Below are positions 1 to 7,915 of a stretch of 47,658 nt of DNA, one piece after another. The translations under genes were made by a program, and so were the position numbers. The first letter of the stretch is position 1. Every line of letters begins with the position of its first letter. Under the pieces are notes generated by a model. That model saw only the letters and a program-made list of their open reading frames with translations, was not told the DNA's origin and did no database searches. The stretch is from Bacteroidota bacterium (GTDB lineage: Bacteria > Bacteroidota > Ignavibacteria > Kapaibacteriales > UBA2268): positions 1-47,658 of the forward strand of contig JAJRTW010000054.1 of assembly GCA_024278075.1 (NCBI GenBank), written 5' to 3'.

Positions 1-281
1 CTCAAAAAGTATCAACTAATCATAATTAAGGTAGTTATAAAAGATATCCAACAACAAAGTGCAAGGCATACAATTTATTATGCTCGAAAACCTTGCAGAA
101 AGTATGACAACCCCCTGCTCGCCTGGCTCACTTCCCACTTTTTTAAGGGGGAATCTAAGTTATTGTAATTTCAACTATTTCCCCCTTAATAAAGGGGGAT
201 TTAGGGGGTTGTTTTTTCCTTAATATTGCAAGCGTACTCATAATTATATCTCAGTCAACTTTTTGAGTTTAACCTAATTAT
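1..281. repeat. MITE-like repeat element, right-hand part of copy A
   Basis: Bases 1-162 are repeated at 47497-47658 with 5 substitutions and no indels. The last 24 bases here (258-281) are the exact reverse complement of 47483-47506, which is the left edge of the other copy. Combining the copies gives an element of about 295 bp with perfect 24-bp terminal inverted repeats and no room for a transposase. Inside it are a hairpin (gcaagg 61-66 / ccttgc 91-96) and a larger inverted repeat (acaaccccct 107-116 / agggggttgt 203-212) around two C-rich/G-rich blocks. The first 14 bases of this copy lie outside the window. It is most likely a non-autonomous mobile element. Confidence 0.75.
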
Positions 282-302
282 CAATTATACTTATTATGCA
301 TA

Positions 303-357
303 GGACTGTTATGCATCAGGACTGTTATGCATCAGGACTGTTATGCATCAGGACTGG
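303..357. repeat. 16-bp tandem repeat next to the MITE-like element
   Basis: The unit ggactgttatgcatca occurs at 303-318, 319-334 and 335-350, then starts again at 351-357. A partial unit (ttatgcatagg) precedes it. Each unit contains the palindrome ATGCAT. It lies between the mobile-element-like repeat and the 3' end of the neighbouring lipoprotein gene. Its function is unknown; slippage-generated repeats are common at such edges. Confidence 0.8.
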
Positions 358-403
358 AAGTCTGGACATTAGGATAAACATAGTGCAACAGAGCGATTTT
401 TTC

Positions 404-2299
404 CTATTCCACCACGAAGAACGAACGGAATCTCTTCCTCAATTTCAGGGCAGTAGTCTCAGCCTTGTCCAGCGTCGGGAAGCCCCAAATCTTGACGCGG
501 TAGATTGGAATATTATTTTGCAGATAGCGTTCATAATAGCTTTTATACCCTCTTTTTTCCCATCTTTCCACATAGTTCATAGCCTCTTCCTCGGTCCAAA
601 CTCTGCGGGCAATTATTTCGAAAGGCAGCAGGTCCGGAGAAAGCCATCGCAGTTCTACGCGGCGGTTGTAATATTGCTGCCATTCGGCCTGTTGCAGGTA
701 ATAAATGGGTTTGTTGCTTCCTTCCCCGCGAATTCTTACCCTGTCGGCGGCGACCCCCTGAGATACAAGTATATCTTTAACAGATAATGCCCTTGCATAA
801 GAAAGCTCAAGGTTCTCGTCGTTGCTTCCTTCAATCGAGCTATGGCCGATAAGTTCAATGGAAAAATCGGGATTGTCGTTCAGAACCAGCGCCAGCGACG
901 AAATCGTTTCCAAAAATTCTTCGCCGACCTTAGTGTTTTTATTGTCAAATGCTGCAAGTGCCTGATATCTGGCATACTGAGGCTGTGGAGTAAGTATAAG
1001 CCGGAAAGCATCACTCATTCTTGCACTTCCGGCATCAAACGTTATTTCCGATTTCAGTTTGTCGCATTCGTCGATATTAATCGAACTAAGCGGGAGGTCG
1101 AACTCGTAATATGCTTTCTGAGCAAAAGTAATCTCATGAAGGATATCCTTTACCTGAGAAATTTCATCGGTGGATATGCTATAGAACTTCCCGCCGGATA
1201 TGGCCGCAAGATACTTCAGCGAATAACTGTCTATGTCATTGCCGACGCCAATAATATATATCGGAATGCTATAAGACTTTGCTGCATTGGCCACATCGCT
1301 CGATTCAAATATTATAGAAGAATTATCCGAACTAAATGTTATAAGCACCATAAATTTAGTATTATCATTCGCTTCGGATGACATCTCAACTAAAGTTTTG
1401 TATGCTGCTTTATTAAAAGCATTCAATCCATGTGGAGCGGGAAGTTCCATGCCAGATAGGTCATCACCAGCCAACTCGGCATTTTTCATAGGAACGACAT
1501 TATGCAGCTTCTGGTCGAAATAAGAGAACATGAAATTATCGCGGGCCGACAAAGATTTCTGGTATTCTCTTACGTATTCAATAATAGGATAGTTGTATTC
1601 CGCCGAAGCCGAATTATCCAATGCAATTGCCACGTCAAGATTCGGATAGCCGGGTTTGTATTGATTTTCCGTAAAGTTATCTATCTTTTCGCTAATAACT
1701 CCCATGGTACAATAGTGCTGCCCCGACCATTTAACATTGCCAGAATCCCTTGAATACCCCGGCAGATAGTTCCCGAATTCGTCCAATATCAAAGCACGTA
1801 CTCTGCATGTTTCCTTATTCGAATCATCAATAGATGTTTTCATTACCTTTATACGCGAAGGAGAAAATATCTTCGAATCGGATAATATTCCTTTGAAATA
1901 TTTTGACTCTTTATAAGAAGGCGAGTACTTGCCCGCCTTTGGCTGCTGGAAAGCAAAATTTAACTTTTTCACTTTTTTCGGCACATAAACACGCCATACA
2001 TTGGAAGTCGTATCATCATCTGATATGATAGAGAAAAAATATTTTTTCGACTTTTTCGGTCGGACGATTACACTGTCCAATGGCTGGAACTCATCTTCTA
2101 TGCCGCCGATAAGCACTTTATCAGCGTTTAAAAAATGCCAGTTAATCAAAGCCTTGCCGTCATGGCCGGTTTCCGAAAAACCTTCGAAAATATCCTTAGC
2201 CGGTGGCGGCGGCGAAGACGAACAGGACGTCAGAGTGGAAACGCAAACCATCAGTGCCGCTAAGCTAAGCAGTGTATATCTTTGTTTTAGGTTAGTCAT
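404..2299 (-). CDS. Lipoprotein with VWA, OmpA and SPOR domains
   Basis: I chose the ATG at 2299 because it gives a clean lipoprotein signal peptide with lipobox LTSC at residues 23-26; an upstream ATG at 2356 would add 19 residues. The mature protein (631 aa in all) has a proline-rich linker, then a von Willebrand A domain at about 220-390 with the metal-binding motif DNSAS near residue 228. An OmpA-type peptidoglycan-binding domain follows (about 450-560, with ELIGHSS, NRRVELRW). The last 70 residues look like a SPOR/sporulation-related repeat (PIYRVKIWGF). OmpA and SPOR domains both bind peptidoglycan, so the protein is probably anchored in the outer membrane and wall and presents an adhesive VWA domain in the periplasm. 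The three-domain combination is unusual. No partner gene is adjacent, and the downstream side is repeat DNA. The exact role is unknown. Confidence 0.8.
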   Translation of the reverse strand: MTNLKQRYTLLSLAALMVCVSTLTSCSSSPPPPAKDIFEGFSETGHDGKALINWHFLNADKVLIGGIEDEFQPLDSVIVRPKKSKKYFFSIISDDDTTSNVWRVYVPKKVKKLNFAFQQPKAGKYSPSYKESKYFKGILSDSKIFSPSRIKVMKTSIDDSNKETCRVRALILDEFGNYLPGYSRDSGNVKWSGQHYCTMGVISEKIDNFTENQYKPGYPNLDVAIALDNSASAEYNYPIIEYVREYQKSLSARDNFMFSYFDQKLHNVVPMKNAELAGDDLSGMELPAPHGLNAFNKAAYKTLVEMSSEANDNTKFMVLITFSSDNSSIIFESSDVANAAKSYSIPIYIIGVGNDIDSYSLKYLAAISGGKFYSISTDEISQVKDILHEITFAQKAYYEFDLPLSSINIDECDKLKSEITFDAGSARMSDAFRLILTPQPQYARYQALAAFDNKNTKVGEEFLETISSLALVLNDNPDFSIELIGHSSIEGSNDENLELSYARALSVKDILVSQGVAADRVRIRGEGSNKPIYYLQQAEWQQYYNRRVELRWLSPDLLPFEIIARRVWTEEEAMNYVERWEKRGYKSYYERYLQNNIPIYRVKIWGFPTLDKAETTALKLRKRFRSFFVVE

Positions 2300-2475
2300 A
2301 AGATTGGATTTGGTAGATTTGAACAATTCAACAATACATAATAGCAAAGTTCTCAAAATATTTCAAGTTATTTATCTATTTCTCTTATATTCTTATACTT
2401 TGTTAATGTATATATCGGTAGATCAGGGCAGATCACGAACCTGACCCTCAAGTTAATCACATTTGAAAAAAATCC

Positions 2476-3822
2476 TCAAATCTTATTAAAAAGAAATCCA
2501 CCACTATCGGATGAATCAATCATTATCTTATCACCGGCGGCAAATTCACCGCTAAGAATTTTCATTGCCAGCGGGTCGGAGATATGTTTCTGAATAGCCC
2601 TCTTCAACGGGCGGGCGCCATAATGAGTGTCAAATCCCAAATCCGAAATCCAGTCGATAGCAGCATCGCTTATGTCAATTTCAATGCCGCCGGATTCCAT
2701 CTTACGGCGTAATTCATTGAACTGCAGGCTGGCTATCTGCCGGATTTCCTTGAGCAGTAACGGCTTGAACAGAATTATTTCATCAATCCTGTTGAGAAAT
2801 TCCGGACGCATCGTCTGCCTGAGTAAATTAAGAATCTGCACCTTAACTTTAGATAGCAATGATTCGCGGTTCTCTTCGGTCAGGCCGGCTGTTTCAGCTA
2901 ATGCAGTTGTTTGCTCCCGGATAAGTTCAGTGCCAAGATTCGACGTCATAATAATAACGGTATTCTTAAAATTGACAGTCCTGCCTTTCCCGTCTGTCAG
3001 CCGGCCGTCATCCAGCAATTGAAGCAAAATATTAAGCACCTCGGCGCTTGCCTTCTCGATTTCATCCAGCAAAACGACCGAATACGGTTTCTGCCGGACA
3101 GCTTCGGTCAGCTGGCCGCCTTCTTCGTAGCCAACATAGCCCGGAGGCGCGCCAATCAGCCTGCTAACGGAAAATTTCTCCATATACTCACTCATATCAA
3201 TCCGAATCAGCGCATTGTCATCATCAAAAAGGAATTCGGCAAGCGCCCGGGCCAATTCGGTTTTGCCCACACCGCTTGTGCCAATAAAAATAAACGACCC
3301 AACGGGCCTGTTCTCATCCTGAAGCCCTGCCCGCGACCGCCGGATAGCATTTGCAACCGACGAAACAGCATGCTCCTGGCCAATCAGCCGCCTGTGAATA
3401 CGCTGCTCCATTTTCACCAACTTCATCCGCTCGGATTAGAGCATCTTCTGAACAGGAATGCCCGTCCATTTCGCCACCACCTCGGCTATATCTTCGGGCT
3501 GGACCTCTTCTTTCAGCATTTTCCCTTCGCTCTGGAGCTCGTTCAATTTCTCATTCGCTTCTTTCAGCTTATGCTCCAGCTCGTGCAGAACACCATAGCG
3601 AATTTCCGCAACTTTCTCCAGGCTGCCATCCAGTTCCAGGTTGTCGGCAAGGATTTTTTGCTCTTCAATCTGAGCCTTGTAATTCCTGATACGCTCGATC
3701 AGCTTTTTCTCTTTGAACCAATGGCCTTTCAATTCGGCAAGTGTCTCGTTCAATTCCTTTAGTTCTGAGTCAATTTCGGCCAGTCTCGCCCGTGTGGATT
3801 CCTTATGTTCAATTTCCTGCAT
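2476..3822 (-). pseudogene. clpB: clpB remnant: M-domain and second AAA domain, interrupted by in-frame TAA
   Basis: ClpB is a hexameric AAA+ disaggregase of about 860 aa that works with DnaK. Here only the coiled-coil middle domain (3436-3822) and the second ATPase domain (2476-3426) remain. The N-terminal domain and first AAA domain are absent, and a TAG stop lies five codons upstream of the first ATG (complement of 3835-3837). A TAA at about 3433-3435 interrupts the conserved linker: it reads GIPVQKML-stop-SERMKL where the family has KLLExER. The reading frame is the same on both sides, so one GAA-to-TAA change explains it. The AAA2 half keeps Walker A (GTSGVGKT), Walker B ([10 protein letters not shown]), sensor 1 (IIMTSN), sensor 2 (GARPLKRAI) and the GYVG pore loop. 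It is best read as a decaying partial duplicate, although a short AAA2 protein starting at 3426 cannot be excluded. Confidence 0.85.
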
Positions 3823-4100
3823 TTGATTGTTTTTCTATGAGAATAATAATTTATGGTTTAACATCTAATATAACGGTAAGCAAAAGCATTTATTTGGGTG
3901 TTGATAATTAAGAATATTCCCTGCCGACGGAATGCCAATCCCAAATGACAGGAATATAGTCAGAACGGTTCTCATTTATGGCCGTACACTTCTGATACTA
4001 TTCTTATTGAGGATTACAATATCTGAGACTTTTTCCCGGTTCATGTGTCATGTATATATACCATTCCACAAATTTGGTAATTATTATTTTGGTAATTATT

Positions 4101-5396
4101 ATGAAAAATGTTCTGTTAATAGCTTTTCTAACAATCTATTCGATTATTCCGATCTCCGCCCAGACAATCACATTCTCGGCCACAGACAATATAACCGCCG
4201 AGCCTGTAGAGCTTGACAGCATCAGGGTTTTCAGCAATGATTTCCGGTTCGACACAACGCTGGTTGGCGTTAACGTGCTGGACTTTTCACCAAGTACGGG
4301 AGTGGAGAACCAGGAAGAACCTATTGGCGGTATGCAGGTTTCCCGATGCCGTCCGAATGCCTTCGAAAGCGTGACGGAGTTTGATGTTGCTATTCGGCAA
4401 GGAGGCAATGTTGGGATAATCGTATCGGATGCCCAGGGTAATAAGGCAGCGGGTTTTAACGATAATCTCCCGCCCGATATTTATTCCTTCCGGTTCAACG
4501 GCTCGTGCCTGGCGCCGGGCCTGTATTTCATCTCGATCACCGGCGGCACAAGCAGCCAGACAATCAAAGCGATGAAGTATGGCGACTCTTATGGAGATAA
4601 TTGCTCGATTGAGCTATCAGGCCGGAGCAATTCGCTTGTTCCAGATGAATCCATCCCAACGGAATATACCAACTCATATAAGGACAGGTACACATTTATT
4701 ATCTATGCTAAAAGTTATTTTCCAGATAAGAAGGAGAATATGGAGGTATGGGATGGAAAAGAGTATAGGTTTGGGCTGGAGCCTTTGTCGAAGTGGAAGT
4801 TTTCACAATTAATAATTAGAGTTGATATTAGTAAAGTTGAGTATGACTGGGAGTATCAAACAAATTCTAGTGGTGGATATAAAGATAATGGCATTAAAGA
4901 AGGTACGTTCTACTTAAATGACACTATAAATTTAAATTTTGTTAAAACAATGGAATATTCAATTGAAAATCATTCTATAGGTGATTCCATTGTGTTGCAA
5001 AATAGATTTAGTAGTAATAATAGTGCATGCCCAACATTAGATTACAATTTAGCTTTCAATTTCAGATTTTTCATAAATCTTGAATATTCTAAATTGGAAG
5101 ATGTCAGAATCATTTATAGCAGTTCTCGCCATCGTTCCTTAAATTCTATTTACATTCAAGATAATAAAGGATTCGAAATAGAATTGAAAGAAATGAGTCT
5201 GATGATAAATAATGATGGTTCTATGTTTGCAGAAGTGCATAGTAACGAAGCTCAATTCAATGAACTAATTACATGGATCAATTTATGTAGGGAGTATTTT
5301 AAGAGTACTCCAAATAAACATATCGATACTTGGGATTTCAGAAAAGTTCTGGACTATGGGGCTAACTCCTACATCGAAATCGAGTTGATACCGTGA
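4101..5396 (+). CDS. Exported protein with an internal T9SS-tail-like module and an AT-rich unknown C-terminal half
   Basis: The ATG at 4101 gives a signal peptide cleaved after about ISA; upstream in-frame codons back to 4050 look non-coding. Residues 20-180 resemble the N-terminal module found in FISUMP-like and other surface proteins of this phylum. That module is a short beta domain (SATDNITAEPVELDSIRVF) followed by a type-A-sorting-like fold ending in GLYFISITGGTSSQTIKAMK. The expected YPNP-like motif is degenerate (SRCRPNAFES). The remaining 240 residues match nothing I recognise. The DNA changes sharply near 4780-4810 from moderate GC to clearly AT-rich, matching the low-GC genes that follow. 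The gene therefore looks composite, with a common N-terminal module joined to a foreign C-terminal part. It lies convergent to the following three-gene operon. Confidence 0.6.
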   Translation: MKNVLLIAFLTIYSIIPISAQTITFSATDNITAEPVELDSIRVFSNDFRFDTTLVGVNVLDFSPSTGVENQEEPIGGMQVSRCRPNAFESVTEFDVAIRQGGNVGIIVSDAQGNKAAGFNDNLPPDIYSFRFNGSCLAPGLYFISITGGTSSQTIKAMKYGDSYGDNCSIELSGRSNSLVPDESIPTEYTNSYKDRYTFIIYAKSYFPDKKENMEVWDGKEYRFGLEPLSKWKFSQLIIRVDISKVEYDWEYQTNSSGGYKDNGIKEGTFYLNDTINLNFVKTMEYSIENHSIGDSIVLQNRFSSNNSACPTLDYNLAFNFRFFINLEYSKLEDVRIIYSSSRHRSLNSIYIQDNKGFEIELKEMSLMINNDGSMFAEVHSNEAQFNELITWINLCREYFKSTPNKHIDTWDFRKVLDYGANSYIEIELIP

Positions 5397-5422
5397 TGGG
5401 AATGAAATTAATTGTTAGATTA

Positions 5423-5965
5423 TCAAATGTCAATATCCTGGGGCAAGCCTACCCTCATAAAATAGCGAGCAAAAGCTTGGGATAAATGTTCCCGGTATGG
5501 CGGTAACAGACGAACTCTATATGGTTGTTTTGTTATGTAGTCTGTCAAAAATGAGTATTGCACTCCGTAAACATTGGCAAAATCCACAACAAGAAAATCG
5601 GTTTGATGACTACTGGTATCTATTTTATTAAGTAGATGATAGCTTGTTAAGTGACCTTTTTTTAAATCTTCTTTTCTTCTTTTTCTCGCTCTTTTCGATT
5701 GTTGATCCGTGGGCAATTCATCAAAGAAGATTGATAAGGGTTTATAGGGACATACTAAAACAATCTGAGCTTTACCATTCAGCAAATCGCATGATTGAGA
5801 AAGTATTATTGAATCTATAAGTCTAACTTCAACTTCTTTAATTTCACCATTTTCTTCGAGTTTCATTGGCGGGATGATAATGGGGCAATTTTGAACAAAA
5901 TCACCTTGCTGGAGCATTTCATCTTTATCTATGAGTTTATACCAAGGATAATCCATATCAATCAA
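5423..5965 (-). CDS. Third gene of the TIGR04255-type operon; uncharacterised 180-aa protein with a LSQSCDL motif
   Basis: This small protein has no signal peptide or membrane segment. It contains the motif ILSQSCDLLNG near residue 55, a basic stretch (SKRARKRRKEDLKKGH) near 91-106, and a C-terminal signature PPYREHLSQAFARYFMRVGL. I recall proteins with this combination next to TIGR04255 genes but know of no assigned function. The conserved Ser-Cys-Asp and the Arg/His-rich C-terminus could be catalytic or nucleic-acid binding, which is inference only. Its start overlaps the end of the middle gene by 8 bp, so it is translated as part of the same operon. Base composition is AT-rich compared with the sdh genes next door. 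Confidence 0.7.
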   Translation of the reverse strand: MIDMDYPWYKLIDKDEMLQQGDFVQNCPIIIPPMKLEENGEIKEVEVRLIDSIILSQSCDLLNGKAQIVLVCPYKPLSIFFDELPTDQQSKRARKRRKEDLKKGHLTSYHLLNKIDTSSHQTDFLVVDFANVYGVQYSFLTDYITKQPYRVRLLPPYREHLSQAFARYFMRVGLPQDIDI

Positions 5966-6257
5966 GAACCGGGCGTGGTGAGAATTTTGAAATTGATTTG
6001 ATTCTTACTTTTACGCTAAAAGATTTTTTTATGTGTAATGGTGATATGATGTCATAGGCACTATCATATTCCGGCTCTTCTTCCCTTGCAAATTCGCTAA
6101 CATCTTTAAATAGTGACGTATTGCTGAAATCCTTAACTTTCAAATAATTAAAAAAGTTTGAACTAATATCACGAGCAATAAATTCAATATTGGGTTTTGA
6201 AACTGTTGTACTTGTATCATTAACAGGAATATCTAAAGCTATTAACATAGTGTTCAC
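5958..6257 (-). CDS. Middle gene of the TIGR04255-type operon; 99-aa hypothetical protein
   Basis: The ATG overlaps the upstream gene by 4 bp (ATGA) and the 3' end overlaps the downstream gene by 8 bp. This kind of tight overlap indicates translational coupling of three genes. The protein is acidic in the middle (EFAREEEPEYDSAYD) and ends in a basic, strand-like segment (SFSVKVRIKSISKF). I see no signal peptide, membrane helix or known motif. A second ATG three codons in (MLIAL) could also serve as start. By size and position it could be an adaptor or antitoxin-like partner of one of its neighbours, but nothing in the sequence proves this. Confidence 0.65.
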   Translation of the reverse strand: MNTMLIALDIPVNDTSTTVSKPNIEFIARDISSNFFNYLKVKDFSNTSLFKDVSEFAREEEPEYDSAYDIISPLHIKKSFSVKVRIKSISKFSPRPVLD

Positions 6258-6973
6258 TTAAAAGATTTAAACAATTCACCTTTAGTCATCGTTTTAAATA
6301 AATCACTTAACAATACATGAGATTCATCAAGCCATTTTAATATTGATTTGGATTCAGGGGCGAATTCTACGCCATCAACCCTTGTGTGCATAACCAAACC
6401 CTCTTCCTTTTCACTGTTCATACCGGAATTAACCGTTACTGAAACTTTCCCTAACGCATCATCAAAAACATAACCGAAATTAAACCCTGAAGGCTTGCCA
6501 TTCTTATGGAACTTTTGCTTAATATTTATACCAAGATTTTCAATAAATTCAATGATATTGTCACTTTCAAAGTCAAACTTGAAGAAGTCGATAAATATTA
6601 GATGAGGAATAAACCTTTCAGCTTGCGGATTAAACTTGTCAACGAAAGTATTGATCAATTCCTCTGACCATAAAAAATACTCCTTCCAGAAGTAACTATT
6701 ATCATTAGTATTTAGAGTTAACACCCCAGGGCCAACCTGAAACAATGGATAATCATTCTCAGATTTTCGGAATCTATGAACAGGTTGATTAATAAGCATA
6801 TCAGGTGGGACAATAGGTGGAACCAATGATTCCCTAATCGGATATGTATCCTTGAGAGCAGAATATAAGTCTCCGTCGAGGTAACGGCATTTTTCTAAAT
6901 CATCTTGATTCGAAACTTTCCACCTAAGCTCGAAAATAACTTCTAATAAGGGGGCGTTGGGTAATCTACTCAT
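6254..6973 (-). CDS. TIGR04255-like protein, first gene of a three-gene overlapping operon
   Basis: The ATG at 6973 is chosen because the protein then begins MSRLPNAPLLEVIFELRW. This matches the typical opening of the sporadically distributed TIGR04255 family (NAPLxEVxFELRW); upstream codons to 7069 are hydrophobic AT-rich filler. The length (239 aa) fits that family, about 240-270 aa. Later features are a LFQVGPGVLTLN segment near residue 95, a central WKEYF segment, and a C-terminal HxLLSDLFKTMTKGELF, which resembles the family's ending. No function has been established for the family to my knowledge; its scattered distribution and small operons suggest mobile defence or toxin-antitoxin roles. 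The ATGA overlap ties it to the next gene. DNA is AT-rich, consistent with horizontal acquisition. Confidence 0.7.
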   Translation of the reverse strand: MSRLPNAPLLEVIFELRWKVSNQDDLEKCRYLDGDLYSALKDTYPIRESLVPPIVPPDMLINQPVHRFRKSENDYPLFQVGPGVLTLNTNDNSYFWKEYFLWSEELINTFVDKFNPQAERFIPHLIFIDFFKFDFESDNIIEFIENLGINIKQKFHKNGKPSGFNFGYVFDDALGKVSVTVNSGMNSEKEEGLVMHTRVDGVEFAPESKSILKWLDESHVLLSDLFKTMTKGELFKSFK

Positions 6974-7081
6974 ATAGTTTGATACGTAAATATACCAGAA
7001 AAGTTGTAGAATTATTAAGAATATGAAGTATTGTGAATCAAATATAACTACAAAATCGAAATGAATCAAGAAAACAATTAC

Positions 7082-7104
7082 AAAAAGCCGAAGTCATTCC
7101 GGCT
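7082..7104 (-). terminator. Likely Rho-independent terminator of sdhCAB
   Basis: On the minus strand AGCCG (7104-7100) pairs with CGGCT (7090-7086) over a nine-base loop, followed at once by TTTT. It is located 65 bp past the sdhB stop codon. The stem is short, so confidence is moderate. Confidence 0.45.
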
Positions 7105-7168
7105 CCGGCTAATTCTCGAATAATAATTAAGATATAAAAAACTGATGCAATCAGGAACTGATAATACA

Positions 7169-7915
7169 TCAGTGTTCAAACAAAGAAGCGCCGAGGAATT
7201 CGCGGTTCAACTTTGCGATGAATCGCACCGATACTTCCTTCGGGCAGGACGCTTCGCATTCGTAATGGTTGGTGCAGGCGCCGAATCCTTCGGCATCCAT
7301 TTTATTGACCATGGCCAATGCGCGTTTTTGGCGTTCCGGCTGGCCCTGCGGCAAAAGAGCAAACTGGCTTACCTTCGCCGAAACAAATAGCATCGCCGCA
7401 CCATTGGGACACGCTGCCACGCACGCTCCGCAGCCGATGCAGGCCGCAGCGTCCATTGCAAGTTCGGCATTAATCTTGGAAATGGGCAGAGCGTTGGCGT
7501 CCTGGGCCGCACCGGTATGAATGCTGATAAAACCGCCTGCCTGCATTATCCGCTCGAACGGCGAACGGTCAACCACAAGGTCTTTGATCACCGGAAATGC
7601 CTTCGCCCTGAACGGTTCGATGAATATCTCCTCTCCGTCGGTGAACTTGCGCATGTGAAGTTGGCAGGTGGTGGTGGCCTTTTCATGGCCGTGCGGCCTT
7701 CCGTTGATTGTTAGCGAGCAGGTGCCGCATATTCCTTCGCGGCAGTCGTGGTCGAATGTGACGGGTTCTTTGTCTTGGAGTATGAGGTCTTCGTTCAATA
7801 CATCTAACATTTCGAGGAAGGACATATCTTCGGATACGTCGTCGGCGATATGGGTTTCGAGGATGCCTTTGTCATTTGCGTCCTTTTGTCTCCAGATATG
7901 CAATGTTAATTTCAT
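7169..7915 (-). CDS. sdhB: Succinate dehydrogenase/fumarate reductase iron-sulfur subunit
   Basis: This subunit carries electrons from the flavoprotein to the membrane quinone site in complex II. All three cluster motifs are visible. The [2Fe-2S] cysteines are at 58, 63, 66 and 84 ([10 protein letters not shown]). The [4Fe-4S] set is at 159, 162, 165 and 169 ([12 protein letters not shown]). The third set is at 214, 220 and 224 ([14 protein letters not shown]). Length (248 aa) is normal. Its ATG overlaps the sdhA stop by one base (TAATG), so translation is coupled. It is the last gene of sdhCAB, the order of Bacillus/Bacteroidetes-type complex II. Confidence 0.96.
   Translation of the reverse strand: MKLTLHIWRQKDANDKGILETHIADDVSEDMSFLEMLDVLNEDLILQDKEPVTFDHDCREGICGTCSLTINGRPHGHEKATTTCQLHMRKFTDGEEIFIEPFRAKAFPVIKDLVVDRSPFERIMQAGGFISIHTGAAQDANALPISKINAELAMDAAACIGCGACVAACPNGAAMLFVSAKVSQFALLPQGQPERQKRALAMVNKMDAEGFGACTNHYECEASCPKEVSVRFIAKLNREFLGASLFEH

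Noticed and set aside
296-787. 163-aa open frame on the plus strand at the left end
   Set aside because: It starts in the 16-bp tandem repeat and runs antisense through the lipoprotein gene.
3433-3435. TAA in clpB might be recoded to an amino acid
   Set aside because: Other intact genes in the window use TAA as a normal stop, and the gene also lacks its N-terminal half, which fits decay better.
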